Source: Paenarthrobacter sp. PH39-S1 (GTDB taxonomy: Bacteria > Actinomycetota > Actinomycetes > Actinomycetales > Micrococcaceae). From it: a stretch of DNA of 64,000 nucleotides. This document shows, in pieces, positions 55,432-62,866 of the stretch. Where the stretch lies: positions 1 to 64,000 of the forward strand of contig NZ_JASISR010000018.1 in assembly GCF_030063245.1 (NCBI RefSeq), in the 5' to 3' direction. Made by a program: the position numbers and the translations under genes. The first letter of the stretch is position 1. The number at the start of each line of letters is the position of its first letter. The notes under the pieces are model-generated. The model did not search any database, was not told where the DNA came from, and saw only the letters and a program-made list of their open reading frames with translations.

Positions 55432-56709
55432 CTAGCCGGGACCGTTGCGTGGAGGTAGGCGGTTCGACGACGGTCTGTCCGGCCCCGGTTCGAGCAGCCG
55501 GGCGGGCACAATCTTCTGCGACCCGAATTTGGCCGTGACGGCGTCCAACGCTGCCTCTGCCGTGCGCCAGTTGTCATCGCGGCGGTCCAGGCTCAGCTGC
55601 AGAAACGTTTGGCCGGCCACTTCCAGCTGCTCGGCCCGGAGGCCGATCAACCGCACGCTCATGGGCCGCGGTCCCAACGACTCAAGCAGCTGGACGGCGG
55701 TTGCATAGAGTATTTGCGCGCTGTCGACGGGCGTCTGAACCGTGCGCGCCCGGGTCACCGTGGAGAAATCCGCATATCTGATCTTCAAGGACACGGTCCG
55801 CGCCAGCAGCCCGGACTGCCGCAGCCGCGCCCCGGTCCGGTGTGCCAGCGCCAGCAGTCCGCGCTTGAGCACGGCATCATCGGGCGTATCGACTGCGAAG
55901 GTCTCTTCGGCTCCGATGCTCTTTTCCGTCCGCACGGGGGTCACCGGCCGCGGGTCAATGCCCAGCGAGAGCCGGTGAACCTGTTCCCCTCCGACGCCGA
56001 GCACGCGGCGCAGCACCGAAAGCGGAGTTGCCGCCACGTCTGCGACGGTGTGCACCCCCAGCCTGGCGAGGACCTGCACGGTCTTGGCCCCAACTCCCCA
56101 CAAGGCCTGTACCGGCAGTGTATGCAGATACCGCACGGTGTCCGCGGCGGGGATCAGCAGCATCCCGTCCGGTTTGCAACGTGTGGAGGCGATCTTTGCC
56201 ACGAACTTTGTCGACGCAATGCCTACCGAGGCCGTGATCCCGAGCTCCGCGCTGACTCGCCGTCGAATCAGCGCCCCGATCTCCAGCGGTGGCCCGAGCC
56301 GTCGTATGGCACCGGCGATGTCGAGAAAGGCCTCGTCGACGCTGAGCGGTTCCACCAAATCCGTAATCGAGTCGAAGATTTCCATGATCCGGACGGAGAC
56401 CTCCCGATACAGTGCCTGCCGCGGCTCGATAATGGCCGCCGCCGGACACATCCGGATGGCCGCGGACATCGGCATGGCCGAGCGCACCCCGACGGCACGC
56501 GCCTCATAGGAGGCGGACAGCACCACCGAGCGCCCCTCCGGGTGCCCCACGATGACGGGCTTGCCTCTCAGCCGGGGAGCATCCCGCAGCTCGACCGAGA
56601 CGAAAAACGCGTCCATGTCCACATGCATAATGTGGCTGCTGCGGTCCTGGTTCCCGCCACCGCCCTGATCTGCCTCCACACCTGCCATCTTAGGTTCAGG
56701 AACTGACAT
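55432..56709 (-). CDS. dinB: DNA polymerase IV (Y family)
   Basis: Translesion polymerase. The 425-residue protein has the active-site Asp in HVDMDAFFVSVE, the YEARAVGVRSAMP block, LSVDEAFLDIAGA with the catalytic Asp-Glu, a helix-hairpin-helix (LWGVGAKTVQVLARLGVHTVADVA) and the little finger domain. ATG 56709 follows AGGGAC; a further ATG at 56781 would add 24 residues. No beta-clamp motif is clear at the C-terminus. No LexA box is seen upstream. Divergent from the lipoprotein gene. Confidence 0.94.
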   Translation of the reverse strand: MSVPEPKMAGVEADQGGGGNQDRSSHIMHVDMDAFFVSVELRDAPRLRGKPVIVGHPEGRSVVLSASYEARAVGVRSAMPMSAAIRMCPAAAIIEPRQALYREVSVRIMEIFDSITDLVEPLSVDEAFLDIAGAIRRLGPPLEIGALIRRRVSAELGITASVGIASTKFVAKIASTRCKPDGMLLIPAADTVRYLHTLPVQALWGVGAKTVQVLARLGVHTVADVAATPLSVLRRVLGVGGEQVHRLSLGIDPRPVTPVRTEKSIGAEETFAVDTPDDAVLKRGLLALAHRTGARLRQSGLLARTVSLKIRYADFSTVTRARTVQTPVDSAQILYATAVQLLESLGPRPMSVRLIGLRAEQLEVAGQTFLQLSLDRRDDNWRTAEAALDAVTAKFGSQKIVPARLLEPGPDRPSSNRLPPRNGPG

Positions 56710-56834
56710 TTTGTCCCTGCCTGCCCCATCAGGCGGTGTGGACGTCCTTCCCGGAGCCCGTGCCGCGGTTTGCTGCGCCATGGCTAAACTGGAATGACCT
56801 GCTGCAGACACCTCCGCATTTAAGGAAACCAGTG

Positions 56835-57515
56835 ATGTTGAACGGACCCGCATTTCCGAGTCAGGCCGACAAACGGGCAGATACGGCCTCCAAGGACAAA
56901 CGGGCAGATACGGCCTCCAAGGACCGGCCGTCCGTCCGGGGGAACCGGGCCCCTGCTCTGGCCGCCGCCGCCGCCTTGGCCGCGGGGCTGCTCCTGAGCG
57001 GCTGCACCAGCCCGGGCACCGGATCCGGCGCCACAAGTCAGCCCGCATCGGGCAGCAGCCCCGCTTCGCCCGCCAGCGCCGGGGGCACGACGCCGGCCGG
57101 CCCGAGCGGGTCAGCCAGCCCCACGCCGTCCTCCTCGGCATCCGGCTCCGCCTCACCCACCGCCACCACGACGGCCACGGTCGGTGCCCTCGTCCAGGGG
57201 TTTCCCGCCGGCTTGCTTCCGGTTATGCCCGGGGCCAAGGCCACGGCGTCGAGCTTCACTAAGACCAATACCGCCGCTACGGCGTCGCTGACCGCGTCCA
57301 CGACCGCGTCCAGCGCAGATGTCATCGCCTTCTACACGAAAGCGTTCCAGGATCAGGGTTTTACCGCGCTGGCCGGTGACGCCGTCGGCTCGGTGGCTGC
57401 CAAGGACTTTATCCGAGCCAACGGGACGGAAACCGTGCAGGTCTCCGTGGTCCCATCCGGCTCCGGGTTCACCTTCACCGTGAGCGCCAACGTTCTCCCC
57501 GCGTCGCTGAAGTGA
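56835..57515 (+). CDS. Lipoprotein of unknown function
   Basis: A 226-residue secreted lipoprotein: after about 40 residues comes a hydrophobic stretch (ALAAAAALAAGLLLSGC) with the lipobox LLSGC, cysteine at about 56. The mature part starts with a long Ser/Pro/Thr/Gly linker and ends in a domain of about 90 residues (DVIAFYTKAFQDQGF, FTFTVSANVLP). The N-terminal cytoplasmic part is extended by an exact 27-bp duplication (DKRADTASK twice). Start ATG 56835 follows AAGGAA. Coupled to the next gene by GTGA overlap. Confidence 0.88.
   Translation: MLNGPAFPSQADKRADTASKDKRADTASKDRPSVRGNRAPALAAAAALAAGLLLSGCTSPGTGSGATSQPASGSSPASPASAGGTTPAGPSGSASPTPSSSASGSASPTATTTATVGALVQGFPAGLLPVMPGAKATASSFTKTNTAATASLTASTTASSADVIAFYTKAFQDQGFTALAGDAVGSVAAKDFIRANGTETVQVSVVPSGSGFTFTVSANVLPASLK
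56868..56921. repeat. 27-bp in-frame duplication in the lipoprotein N-terminus
   Basis: Two identical 27-bp units (56868-56894, 56895-56921) encode DKRADTASK twice, before the signal helix. Confidence 0.9.
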
Positions 57516-58648
57516 GTGCCGACGCCAGCAGCCGCACCGAAGCGCGCCGGGACAGCGTGCAGTTGGAGAGCCAGGCGGCCGAGCAGGAACTCTTCATCAG
57601 CGGCGTTGCCCGGGAACTGGCCGGTTTCCTGGATTCCAAACGCGGGTTGCTCTCCGCCATCTCCCCCGACACAGTAATTTTGCTGGATTCCATCCGTGAT
57701 CTGGTCACCGGCGGAAAACGCCTCCGTGCCCTGATGTGCTATTGGGGCTGGCGGGGTGCCGGCGGCGGTGAGGTTAGCGCCGAAATTGTCACGGCGGGAG
57801 CTGCCCTTGAGCTGTTTCAGGCCGCCGCGCTGATCCACGATGACATCATCGACCGTTCCGACATGCGGCGCGGCGGCCCGAGCGTACACCGGCAGTTCAG
57901 CCAACTGCATCAGCGCCACGGCTGGTCCTTGGACGGGGAACGGTTCGGTCACGCGGCGGCAATCCTGACCGGGGACCTGTGCCTGTCCTTCAGCGAGGAA
58001 GTCTTCGCGTCGATAGGAGCGCCGACGGCGGCCGGCACCCGGGCGCGCGAGGTGTTCAATCTGATGCGGGCCGAGGTGATGGCCGGACAGTATCTGGATA
58101 TTCTGGAGGAGGTTTCCGGCCCGCATAAACCGGCGGGAACCGCCGTGCAGCGCGCGCAGTCCATCATCCGGTACAAAAGTGCCAAGTATTCCACCGAGCA
58201 TCCGCTGGTGCTGGGCGGAGCCTTGGCGGGCGCGCCTTCGCAACTGCTGTCCGGCTATTCAGCCTTCGCGTTACCGCTGGGCGAGGCATTCCAGCTCCGT
58301 GATGATGTGCTGGGCGTCTTCGGCGACCCCGGAACAACGGGCAAGCCGGCCGGGGACGATCTACGCGAAGGCAAACGGACGGTCCTGGTCGGTCTCACGC
58401 TGGCAGCTGCCGGGGAGGAAGAAGCGCAGTTCGTGGACGAGCGGTTGGGCAGGCAGGAACTCAGCGACGACGAGATAGAACAGATCCGGGCGGTGATGAT
58501 TGCTTCCGGCGCGCTGGCCGCGGCCGAGTCGCTGATCGAGAACTACAGCGACATCGCCTACACGGCCCTGGCTGCCCTGGATATTCCCGCGGGACCGGTC
58601 GTGTCACTGCGGGCCTTGGCTACGGCAGCGGTCCGGCGCAAGTCGTAA
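57512..58648 (+). CDS. Polyprenyl diphosphate synthase
   Basis: A 378-residue trans-prenyltransferase that elongates allylic diphosphates with isopentenyl diphosphate. First aspartate motif: IHDDIIDRSDMRRG; second: LRDDVLGVFGD; the family KRLRALM and GKPAGDDLREGKRTVL are present. Product length (GGPP, C45-C50 or other) cannot be told; the gene corresponds in position to idsA2 (Rv2173) beside pknL in M. tuberculosis. Start GTG 57512 overlaps the lipoprotein stop by four bases, so the two are coupled. Confidence 0.93.
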   Translation: MSADASSRTEARRDSVQLESQAAEQELFISGVARELAGFLDSKRGLLSAISPDTVILLDSIRDLVTGGKRLRALMCYWGWRGAGGGEVSAEIVTAGAALELFQAAALIHDDIIDRSDMRRGGPSVHRQFSQLHQRHGWSLDGERFGHAAAILTGDLCLSFSEEVFASIGAPTAAGTRAREVFNLMRAEVMAGQYLDILEEVSGPHKPAGTAVQRAQSIIRYKSAKYSTEHPLVLGGALAGAPSQLLSGYSAFALPLGEAFQLRDDVLGVFGDPGTTGKPAGDDLREGKRTVLVGLTLAAAGEEEAQFVDERLGRQELSDDEIEQIRAVMIASGALAAAESLIENYSDIAYTALAALDIPAGPVVSLRALATAAVRRKS

Positions 58649-58717
58649 GCCGGCGCTGCCGCGAGCCAAAGGCGCCAGGGCGCCGTGCGCACGGAGCGCA
58701 ACCGCCGGAGACCGCGT

Positions 58718-59089
58718 TTACCAGCCGAGGGCCTGGGCGCGGCGGCGGATCTCCGTCTTGCGTCCCTCGCGCAGCGCATCGACCGGGCGGCCCGGAAGGG
58801 AATCATCTTCGGTGAACAACCAGGCAATGGCCTCTTCGTCGCTGAACGCTGCATCGCCGAGTACCACCAAGGTGCCCCTCAGACTGTCAAGAATCTTCCC
58901 GTCCACAAAGAATGCAGCGGGGACGGATCGGATTTTGCGTTCGCCGATCCGGACTGCCAACAGCGCCCGGCTCTCCAGCAGGCTGTGGACCTTGGTGATC
59001 GAAACGCCCAGCAGCTCACTGACATCGGGCAGGGGCAACCATTCGCTGACTAGTTTCTCCACATTGTTCACCCCATAAGCGTGCCACAT
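58718..59089 (-). CDS. Rv2175c family DNA-binding protein
   Basis: A 123-residue protein with a winged helix-turn-helix near the N-terminus (LPLPDVSELLGVSITKVHSLLESRALLAV) and a conserved C-terminus (AIAWLFTEDDSLPGRPVDALREGRKTEIRRRAQALGW). It matches Rv2175c of M. tuberculosis, a DNA-binding protein known to be phosphorylated by the neighbouring kinase PknL; a PASTA kinase gene lies 1.6 kb away here. The first ATG is used; GTG six codons in (59071) is an alternative. A long inverted repeat lies just upstream. Confidence 0.9.
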   Translation of the reverse strand: MWHAYGVNNVEKLVSEWLPLPDVSELLGVSITKVHSLLESRALLAVRIGERKIRSVPAAFFVDGKILDSLRGTLVVLGDAAFSDEEAIAWLFTEDDSLPGRPVDALREGRKTEIRRRAQALGW

Positions 59090-59094
59090 CCCTG

Positions 59095-59119
59095 GACCGC
59101 CATCCTATTCCTGGCGGTC
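59095..59119. promoter_or_regulatory. Large palindrome at the Rv2175c-like/LysM divergent promoter
   Basis: GACCGCCA (59095-59102), nine bases, TGGCGGTC (59112-59119): a perfect 8-bp inverted repeat starting 5 bases before the Rv2175c-like gene. On the minus strand it contains TAGGAT, a possible -10, inside the loop. It could be an operator, perhaps for the Rv2175c-like protein itself, or a leader hairpin. The AT-rich DNA at 59170-59260 probably holds the promoter of the LysM gene. Confidence 0.5.
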
Positions 59120-59302
59120 ACCGGTCCGGCGGGCATATATCACTGCCGCAACACTCCATGCAAGCCCGCTCCCCGGTTTTGGAAATGATTGTGCTATAAG
59201 AATTCTCGTGTAAATTCACATTAGTCACTTTTGTAACTAAGTTAACAGGAGGCCACCTCATTAACACTGGCACCTCCCCCATCAACGTTGAGGAACAATT
59301 TC

Positions 59303-60610
59303 ATGACTCCCGCACATGCGCCACGACCGGGCCAGAAATCAGTAAGGAAGCTGGCCGTGGTTACCACTGCAGCCCTTCCTGTGGTCATGCTTTCATCCCT
59401 CGCTCTGGCAATGCCGGCAGCCGCTGCGCCGGGTACGGCTCCGGCCATGAGCACGGGCTCCGTGGCCTCCATGTCGGCGATCACAGCCGCGCGGTACGCC
59501 CACTTGCCAGCGGGAAATGTCGCCACGGCCATCCCCGCCAGCTTCGCGCCGGCCAAGGCCGCCGCCCCGGCCGATTACGTGGTGCTACCCGGTGATACCG
59601 TCAGTGCCATCGCGGGCCGGTTCGACTTGGACGTCAGCCAAGTGCTTGATGTGAACCAATTGGGAGCGGCCTCGCTGATCCATCCCGGCCAAAAGCTCAC
59701 GCTGACCGGCACGGCCCCCGCCGCACCGGCTACCGTGACTCATGCAGCCACGCCGACCGCCGCCGTCGACAGCTACACCGTTCAGGCCGGCGATACCATC
59801 AGCGCCATCGCAGCTGCCCACTCCCTCGGGGTCAGCGACGTACTGTCCCTCAATGGCCTCAACGCGGCTTCGATCATCCGCCCCGGCCAGAGCATTAAGC
59901 TTGGCGCCGCCGCCGCGGCCGCCCCCGCCGCTTCCCCGTCCAGTTCGGCGAACTACCTGATCAAGGCGGGAGACACGCTGTCCGCCATCGCGGCGGGTAA
60001 CGGTGTCACGGTCCAGGCGCTGGCCTCCGCCAACAACCTCACGATGAACAGCATCATCCACCCCGGTCAGAGCATCGCACTGCCCGGCACGGTCGCCGCG
60101 GCCTCCAGTGCTGCGCCCACGGAACTCGTGCCGAGCACTTTCCTGCACTACACCTACCCCGAGGCCGTGGTGGCCCAGGCCAACGTCAATAAGGCCGCAC
60201 TGATGGCGGCTCCGGTCCCGTCCCGGGCCCAGATCCAGGAAATCGTTGCCGGCACCGCCAGCCAGATGGGCGTAGATCCCTCACTCGCGCTGGCCTTTGC
60301 CCTGCAGGAATCCGGCTTCAACCATCAGTCGGTCTCCCCCGCCAATGCCATTGGCGCCATGCAGGTCATTCCGCAGGCCGGGGAATGGGCCTCCGAGCTC
60401 GTTGGACGCCACCTGAACCTGCTGGATCCGCAGGACAATGTCACTGCCGGTGTGGCGATCATTCGGGCGCTGGTCTCCACCAGTGACTCCCTGGACAATG
60501 CCATCGCCGGGTACTACCAGGGTCAGTACTCGGTCACCCTGTACGGGATGTACCCGGACACACGGAACTACGTTGAGTCGGTGAAGGCAAACCAGGCCAC
60601 GTTCGGCTAA
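59303..60610 (+). CDS. Secreted LysM peptidoglycan-binding lytic transglycosylase-like protein
   Basis: A 435-residue exported wall enzyme. A signal peptide (about 1-45: KLAVVTTAALPVVMLSSLALAMPAAAA) is followed by three LysM modules (each with GDTxSAIA and a final HPGQ or RPGQ) at about 90-135, 155-200 and 220-265, separated by Ala/Pro linkers. The C-terminal SLT/goose-lysozyme-type domain has the probable catalytic Glu in ALQESGFNHQ and GAMQVIPQ. It likely trims peptidoglycan glycan strands. ATG 59303 follows GAGGA. It sits next to a PASTA kinase that senses wall fragments. Confidence 0.93.
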   Translation: MTPAHAPRPGQKSVRKLAVVTTAALPVVMLSSLALAMPAAAAPGTAPAMSTGSVASMSAITAARYAHLPAGNVATAIPASFAPAKAAAPADYVVLPGDTVSAIAGRFDLDVSQVLDVNQLGAASLIHPGQKLTLTGTAPAAPATVTHAATPTAAVDSYTVQAGDTISAIAAAHSLGVSDVLSLNGLNAASIIRPGQSIKLGAAAAAAPAASPSSSANYLIKAGDTLSAIAAGNGVTVQALASANNLTMNSIIHPGQSIALPGTVAAASSAAPTELVPSTFLHYTYPEAVVAQANVNKAALMAAPVPSRAQIQEIVAGTASQMGVDPSLALAFALQESGFNHQSVSPANAIGAMQVIPQAGEWASELVGRHLNLLDPQDNVTAGVAIIRALVSTSDSLDNAIAGYYQGQYSVTLYGMYPDTRNYVESVKANQATFG

Positions 60611-60621
60611 AGCGAATTCCC

Positions 60622-60680
60622 CCGCGCCGCGCGGGGATAACGACGAGGGCCGGAACGGGTGTTGTTTCCGGTCCTCTTCG
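60622..60680 (+). terminator. Hairpins after the LysM gene
   Basis: A compact CCCCGCG/CGCGGGG hairpin (about 60620-60636) is followed by a longer imperfect stem (GAGGGCCGGAAC with GTTTCCGGTCCTC, about 60645-60679) ending in TTCGTTT. Both lie between the LysM stop and the kinase start. Confidence 0.65.
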
Positions 60681-60690
60681 TTTGACCGCC

Positions 60691-60696
60691 TAAGAT
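60691..60696 (+). promoter_or_regulatory. -10 hexamer TAAGAT, leaderless start of PASTA kinase
   Basis: TAAGAT, CGAAGG, GTG (60703). The AAGGG is too close to serve as a ribosome-binding site. Confidence 0.6.
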
Positions 60697-60702
60697 CGAA
60701 GG

Positions 60703-62850
60703 GTGCAAGAACTTCCGGCTGACCCCTTGGTGGGCAGCACCGTCGATCGCCGCTACCTCGTCCTGTCGAAGGTCGCGCGCGGCGGCATGTCCACCGTCTA
60801 TCTGGCCACGGATCTCCGGTTGGACCGCAACGTCGCCCTGAAGGTGCTGCATCCGCATCTGGCCACGGACAGCAACTTCCTCGACCGGCTCGGAAGGGAA
60901 GCCAAGGCGGCGGCGCGCTTGTCGCACCCGCACGTCGTCGGCATGTTTGACCAGGGCAACGACGGTCCGCTGGCATATCTGGTGATGGAATACATCCCCG
61001 GCCATACGTTGCGCGATGTGCTGCACGAACACGGAGCTCTGCCGCCTCGGCTGGCACTGGCATACGTGGACGCCGTCGTCGAGGGACTGGGGGCCGCACA
61101 CGCGGCCGGGCTGGTGCATCGCGATGTCAAGCCCGAGAACGTCCTGATTGCCGACGACGGACGGATCAAGGTCGGAGATTTCGGGCTGGCCCGCGCGGTG
61201 ACGACGACGACAAACACCGGAACGCTGATCGGCACCGTCGGATACCTCTCCCCCGAGCTCGTCGACGGGGCACCGGCCGACGCCCGCAGCGACATCTATT
61301 CCGTAGGCATCATGCTTTACGAGCTGCTCACCGGCCATCAGCCCTTCACCGGCGAACTCCCGATCCGGGTGGCCATGCAGCACCTGACCACGCCGGTTCC
61401 ACCGCCCTCCGCCGAGCTGCCCGGCCTCTCCCCGGATCTGGATGAGCTGGTGCGCTGCTGCACCGAGAAAGATCCGGAGGCACGCCCCGCGGACGGCCAC
61501 GCGCTGCTGGAGGATCTGCGCCATATCCGCACGACGCTCAGCGATGCGGAACTGGACTTCACCGCACCGCGGCTCCCGGCGGCGGCCATGGGACAAGCCC
61601 GGACCGAGGCGATCGACCGGCCCACCGGTTCCAGCTCAAACGCCGATCACACGACGCTGATGCCGGTCGGGGCCGGTGATGGGAGCCGGTCCCATACCGG
61701 ATCCCAGCCCACCGAATTCATTGGTACTGGGGTCAACCACACGACGGTGATGCCGGCCGGCGGCCTCGCCCCGGCAGGACCGGCCGCGGCTCAACCCCAT
61801 GCCGCGGCGCACCCCTACGCCGGGCAGCTCTACCCGCCGGAAGAAAGAAGCGCGCCGGTCCCCGTGCCGCGCCGGCGTGACGTCAAGCGGGCGGCACGGA
61901 CGGCCGAGAAGGCCCGCATCCGCGCCGCCGAGCGCCCGCTGCAGACGCTGCGCCGAGGCCGGCCACGCCGCCGCGGCATGATCTGGCTGATCATGGTGCT
62001 GGTGCTGGCCCTGTTGGCGGCCGGCGCCGGCTGGTTCTTCGGCATGGGACCGGGTGCCCTGGCCGCCATCCCCGATGTGCAGAACAGGACCGTGGCGCAG
62101 GCCCAGGCGTTGCTGCGGGAACAAGGTTTCGGCTCCGTCAGCAGGGACGTCAACGATGAGACCGTACAACAGGGCCTGGTGGTGACGAGCGATCCGGGGC
62201 CCGCGACGCAGCAACGGAGATTTCTCCCGGTGACTCTGTTGGTGTCCAAAGGGCCGGTGCTGTATCCGGTTCCCGCACTGGCCGACGACACCTTGGAGGC
62301 GGCCACGGTGGCCCTCCGTAACGCCAAACTGGCCGTTGGAACGGTTACGGAACAATATGACGAACAACGGGCCGCCGGCATCGTCCTGAGCCAGGATCCC
62401 GCTGCAAAGACGCAGCAGCGCGGCGCGACATCGGTGAACCTGGTGGTTTCCAAGGGGCCGACGCCGGTCCCGGTACCCAACGTCGTCGGCCAGTCCAAGG
62501 AGGCGGCCCAGAAGGCGCTCACGGACCTGGGACTGACCACGCAGGTTGCCCCGGACACCGTTTTCGACAAGCAGATCCCGGCGGGCTCGGTGGTGTCACA
62601 GGACCCGGCCAGCGGAACGGCGGCCAAGGGAAGCGCGGTGACGCTGACCGTGTCCAAGGGTCCCAGGATGGTCAGCGTGCCCAGTTACATCGGCAAGCAG
62701 GTCGACAAAGCCGTCCATGGGCTCCAGCAGCTGGGCTTCGAGGTCAAGGTCAATAACATCCTGGGCGGGTTCTTCGGCACGGTGCGCGATCAGAGCCCGG
62801 TGAACAAGGACGTTCCCGAAGGCTCCGTCATCACGCTCACCGTGGTCTGA
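60703..62850 (+). CDS. PASTA-domain serine/threonine protein kinase (PknL/PknB-like)
   Basis: A 715-residue membrane kinase. Kinase domain about 17-275: GGM loop (VARGGMSTVY), Lys47, HRD 139-141, Asn146, DFG 159-161 and a threonine-rich activation loop (TTTTNTGTLIGT, 168-179) where autophosphorylation is expected. A juxtamembrane linker repeats HTTLMP/HTTVMP. The helix is at about 425-447. Outside are four PASTA domains (455-715), three ending with VSKGP, that bind muropeptides or lipid II. Position beside an Rv2175c-like gene and a prenyl synthase suggests PknL; the four PASTA repeats resemble PknB. Start is probably leaderless. Confidence 0.95.
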   Translation: MQELPADPLVGSTVDRRYLVLSKVARGGMSTVYLATDLRLDRNVALKVLHPHLATDSNFLDRLGREAKAAARLSHPHVVGMFDQGNDGPLAYLVMEYIPGHTLRDVLHEHGALPPRLALAYVDAVVEGLGAAHAAGLVHRDVKPENVLIADDGRIKVGDFGLARAVTTTTNTGTLIGTVGYLSPELVDGAPADARSDIYSVGIMLYELLTGHQPFTGELPIRVAMQHLTTPVPPPSAELPGLSPDLDELVRCCTEKDPEARPADGHALLEDLRHIRTTLSDAELDFTAPRLPAAAMGQARTEAIDRPTGSSSNADHTTLMPVGAGDGSRSHTGSQPTEFIGTGVNHTTVMPAGGLAPAGPAAAQPHAAAHPYAGQLYPPEERSAPVPVPRRRDVKRAARTAEKARIRAAERPLQTLRRGRPRRRGMIWLIMVLVLALLAAGAGWFFGMGPGALAAIPDVQNRTVAQAQALLREQGFGSVSRDVNDETVQQGLVVTSDPGPATQQRRFLPVTLLVSKGPVLYPVPALADDTLEAATVALRNAKLAVGTVTEQYDEQRAAGIVLSQDPAAKTQQRGATSVNLVVSKGPTPVPVPNVVGQSKEAAQKALTDLGLTTQVAPDTVFDKQIPAGSVVSQDPASGTAAKGSAVTLTVSKGPRMVSVPSYIGKQVDKAVHGLQQLGFEVKVNNILGGFFGTVRDQSPVNKDVPEGSVITLTVV

Positions 62851-62866
62851 GCAGTGCGGCGGATTT

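Noticed and set aside
56710-56834. LexA/SOS box for dinB
   Set aside because: No GAAC-N4-GTTC element was found in the dinB upstream region.
59120-59302. c-di-AMP (ydaO-type) riboswitch before the LysM gene
   Set aside because: Such switches often precede actinobacterial wall hydrolases, but the conserved GGGGTGAA-type and C-terminal stem motifs could not be found; the region is AT-rich and lacks the needed helices.
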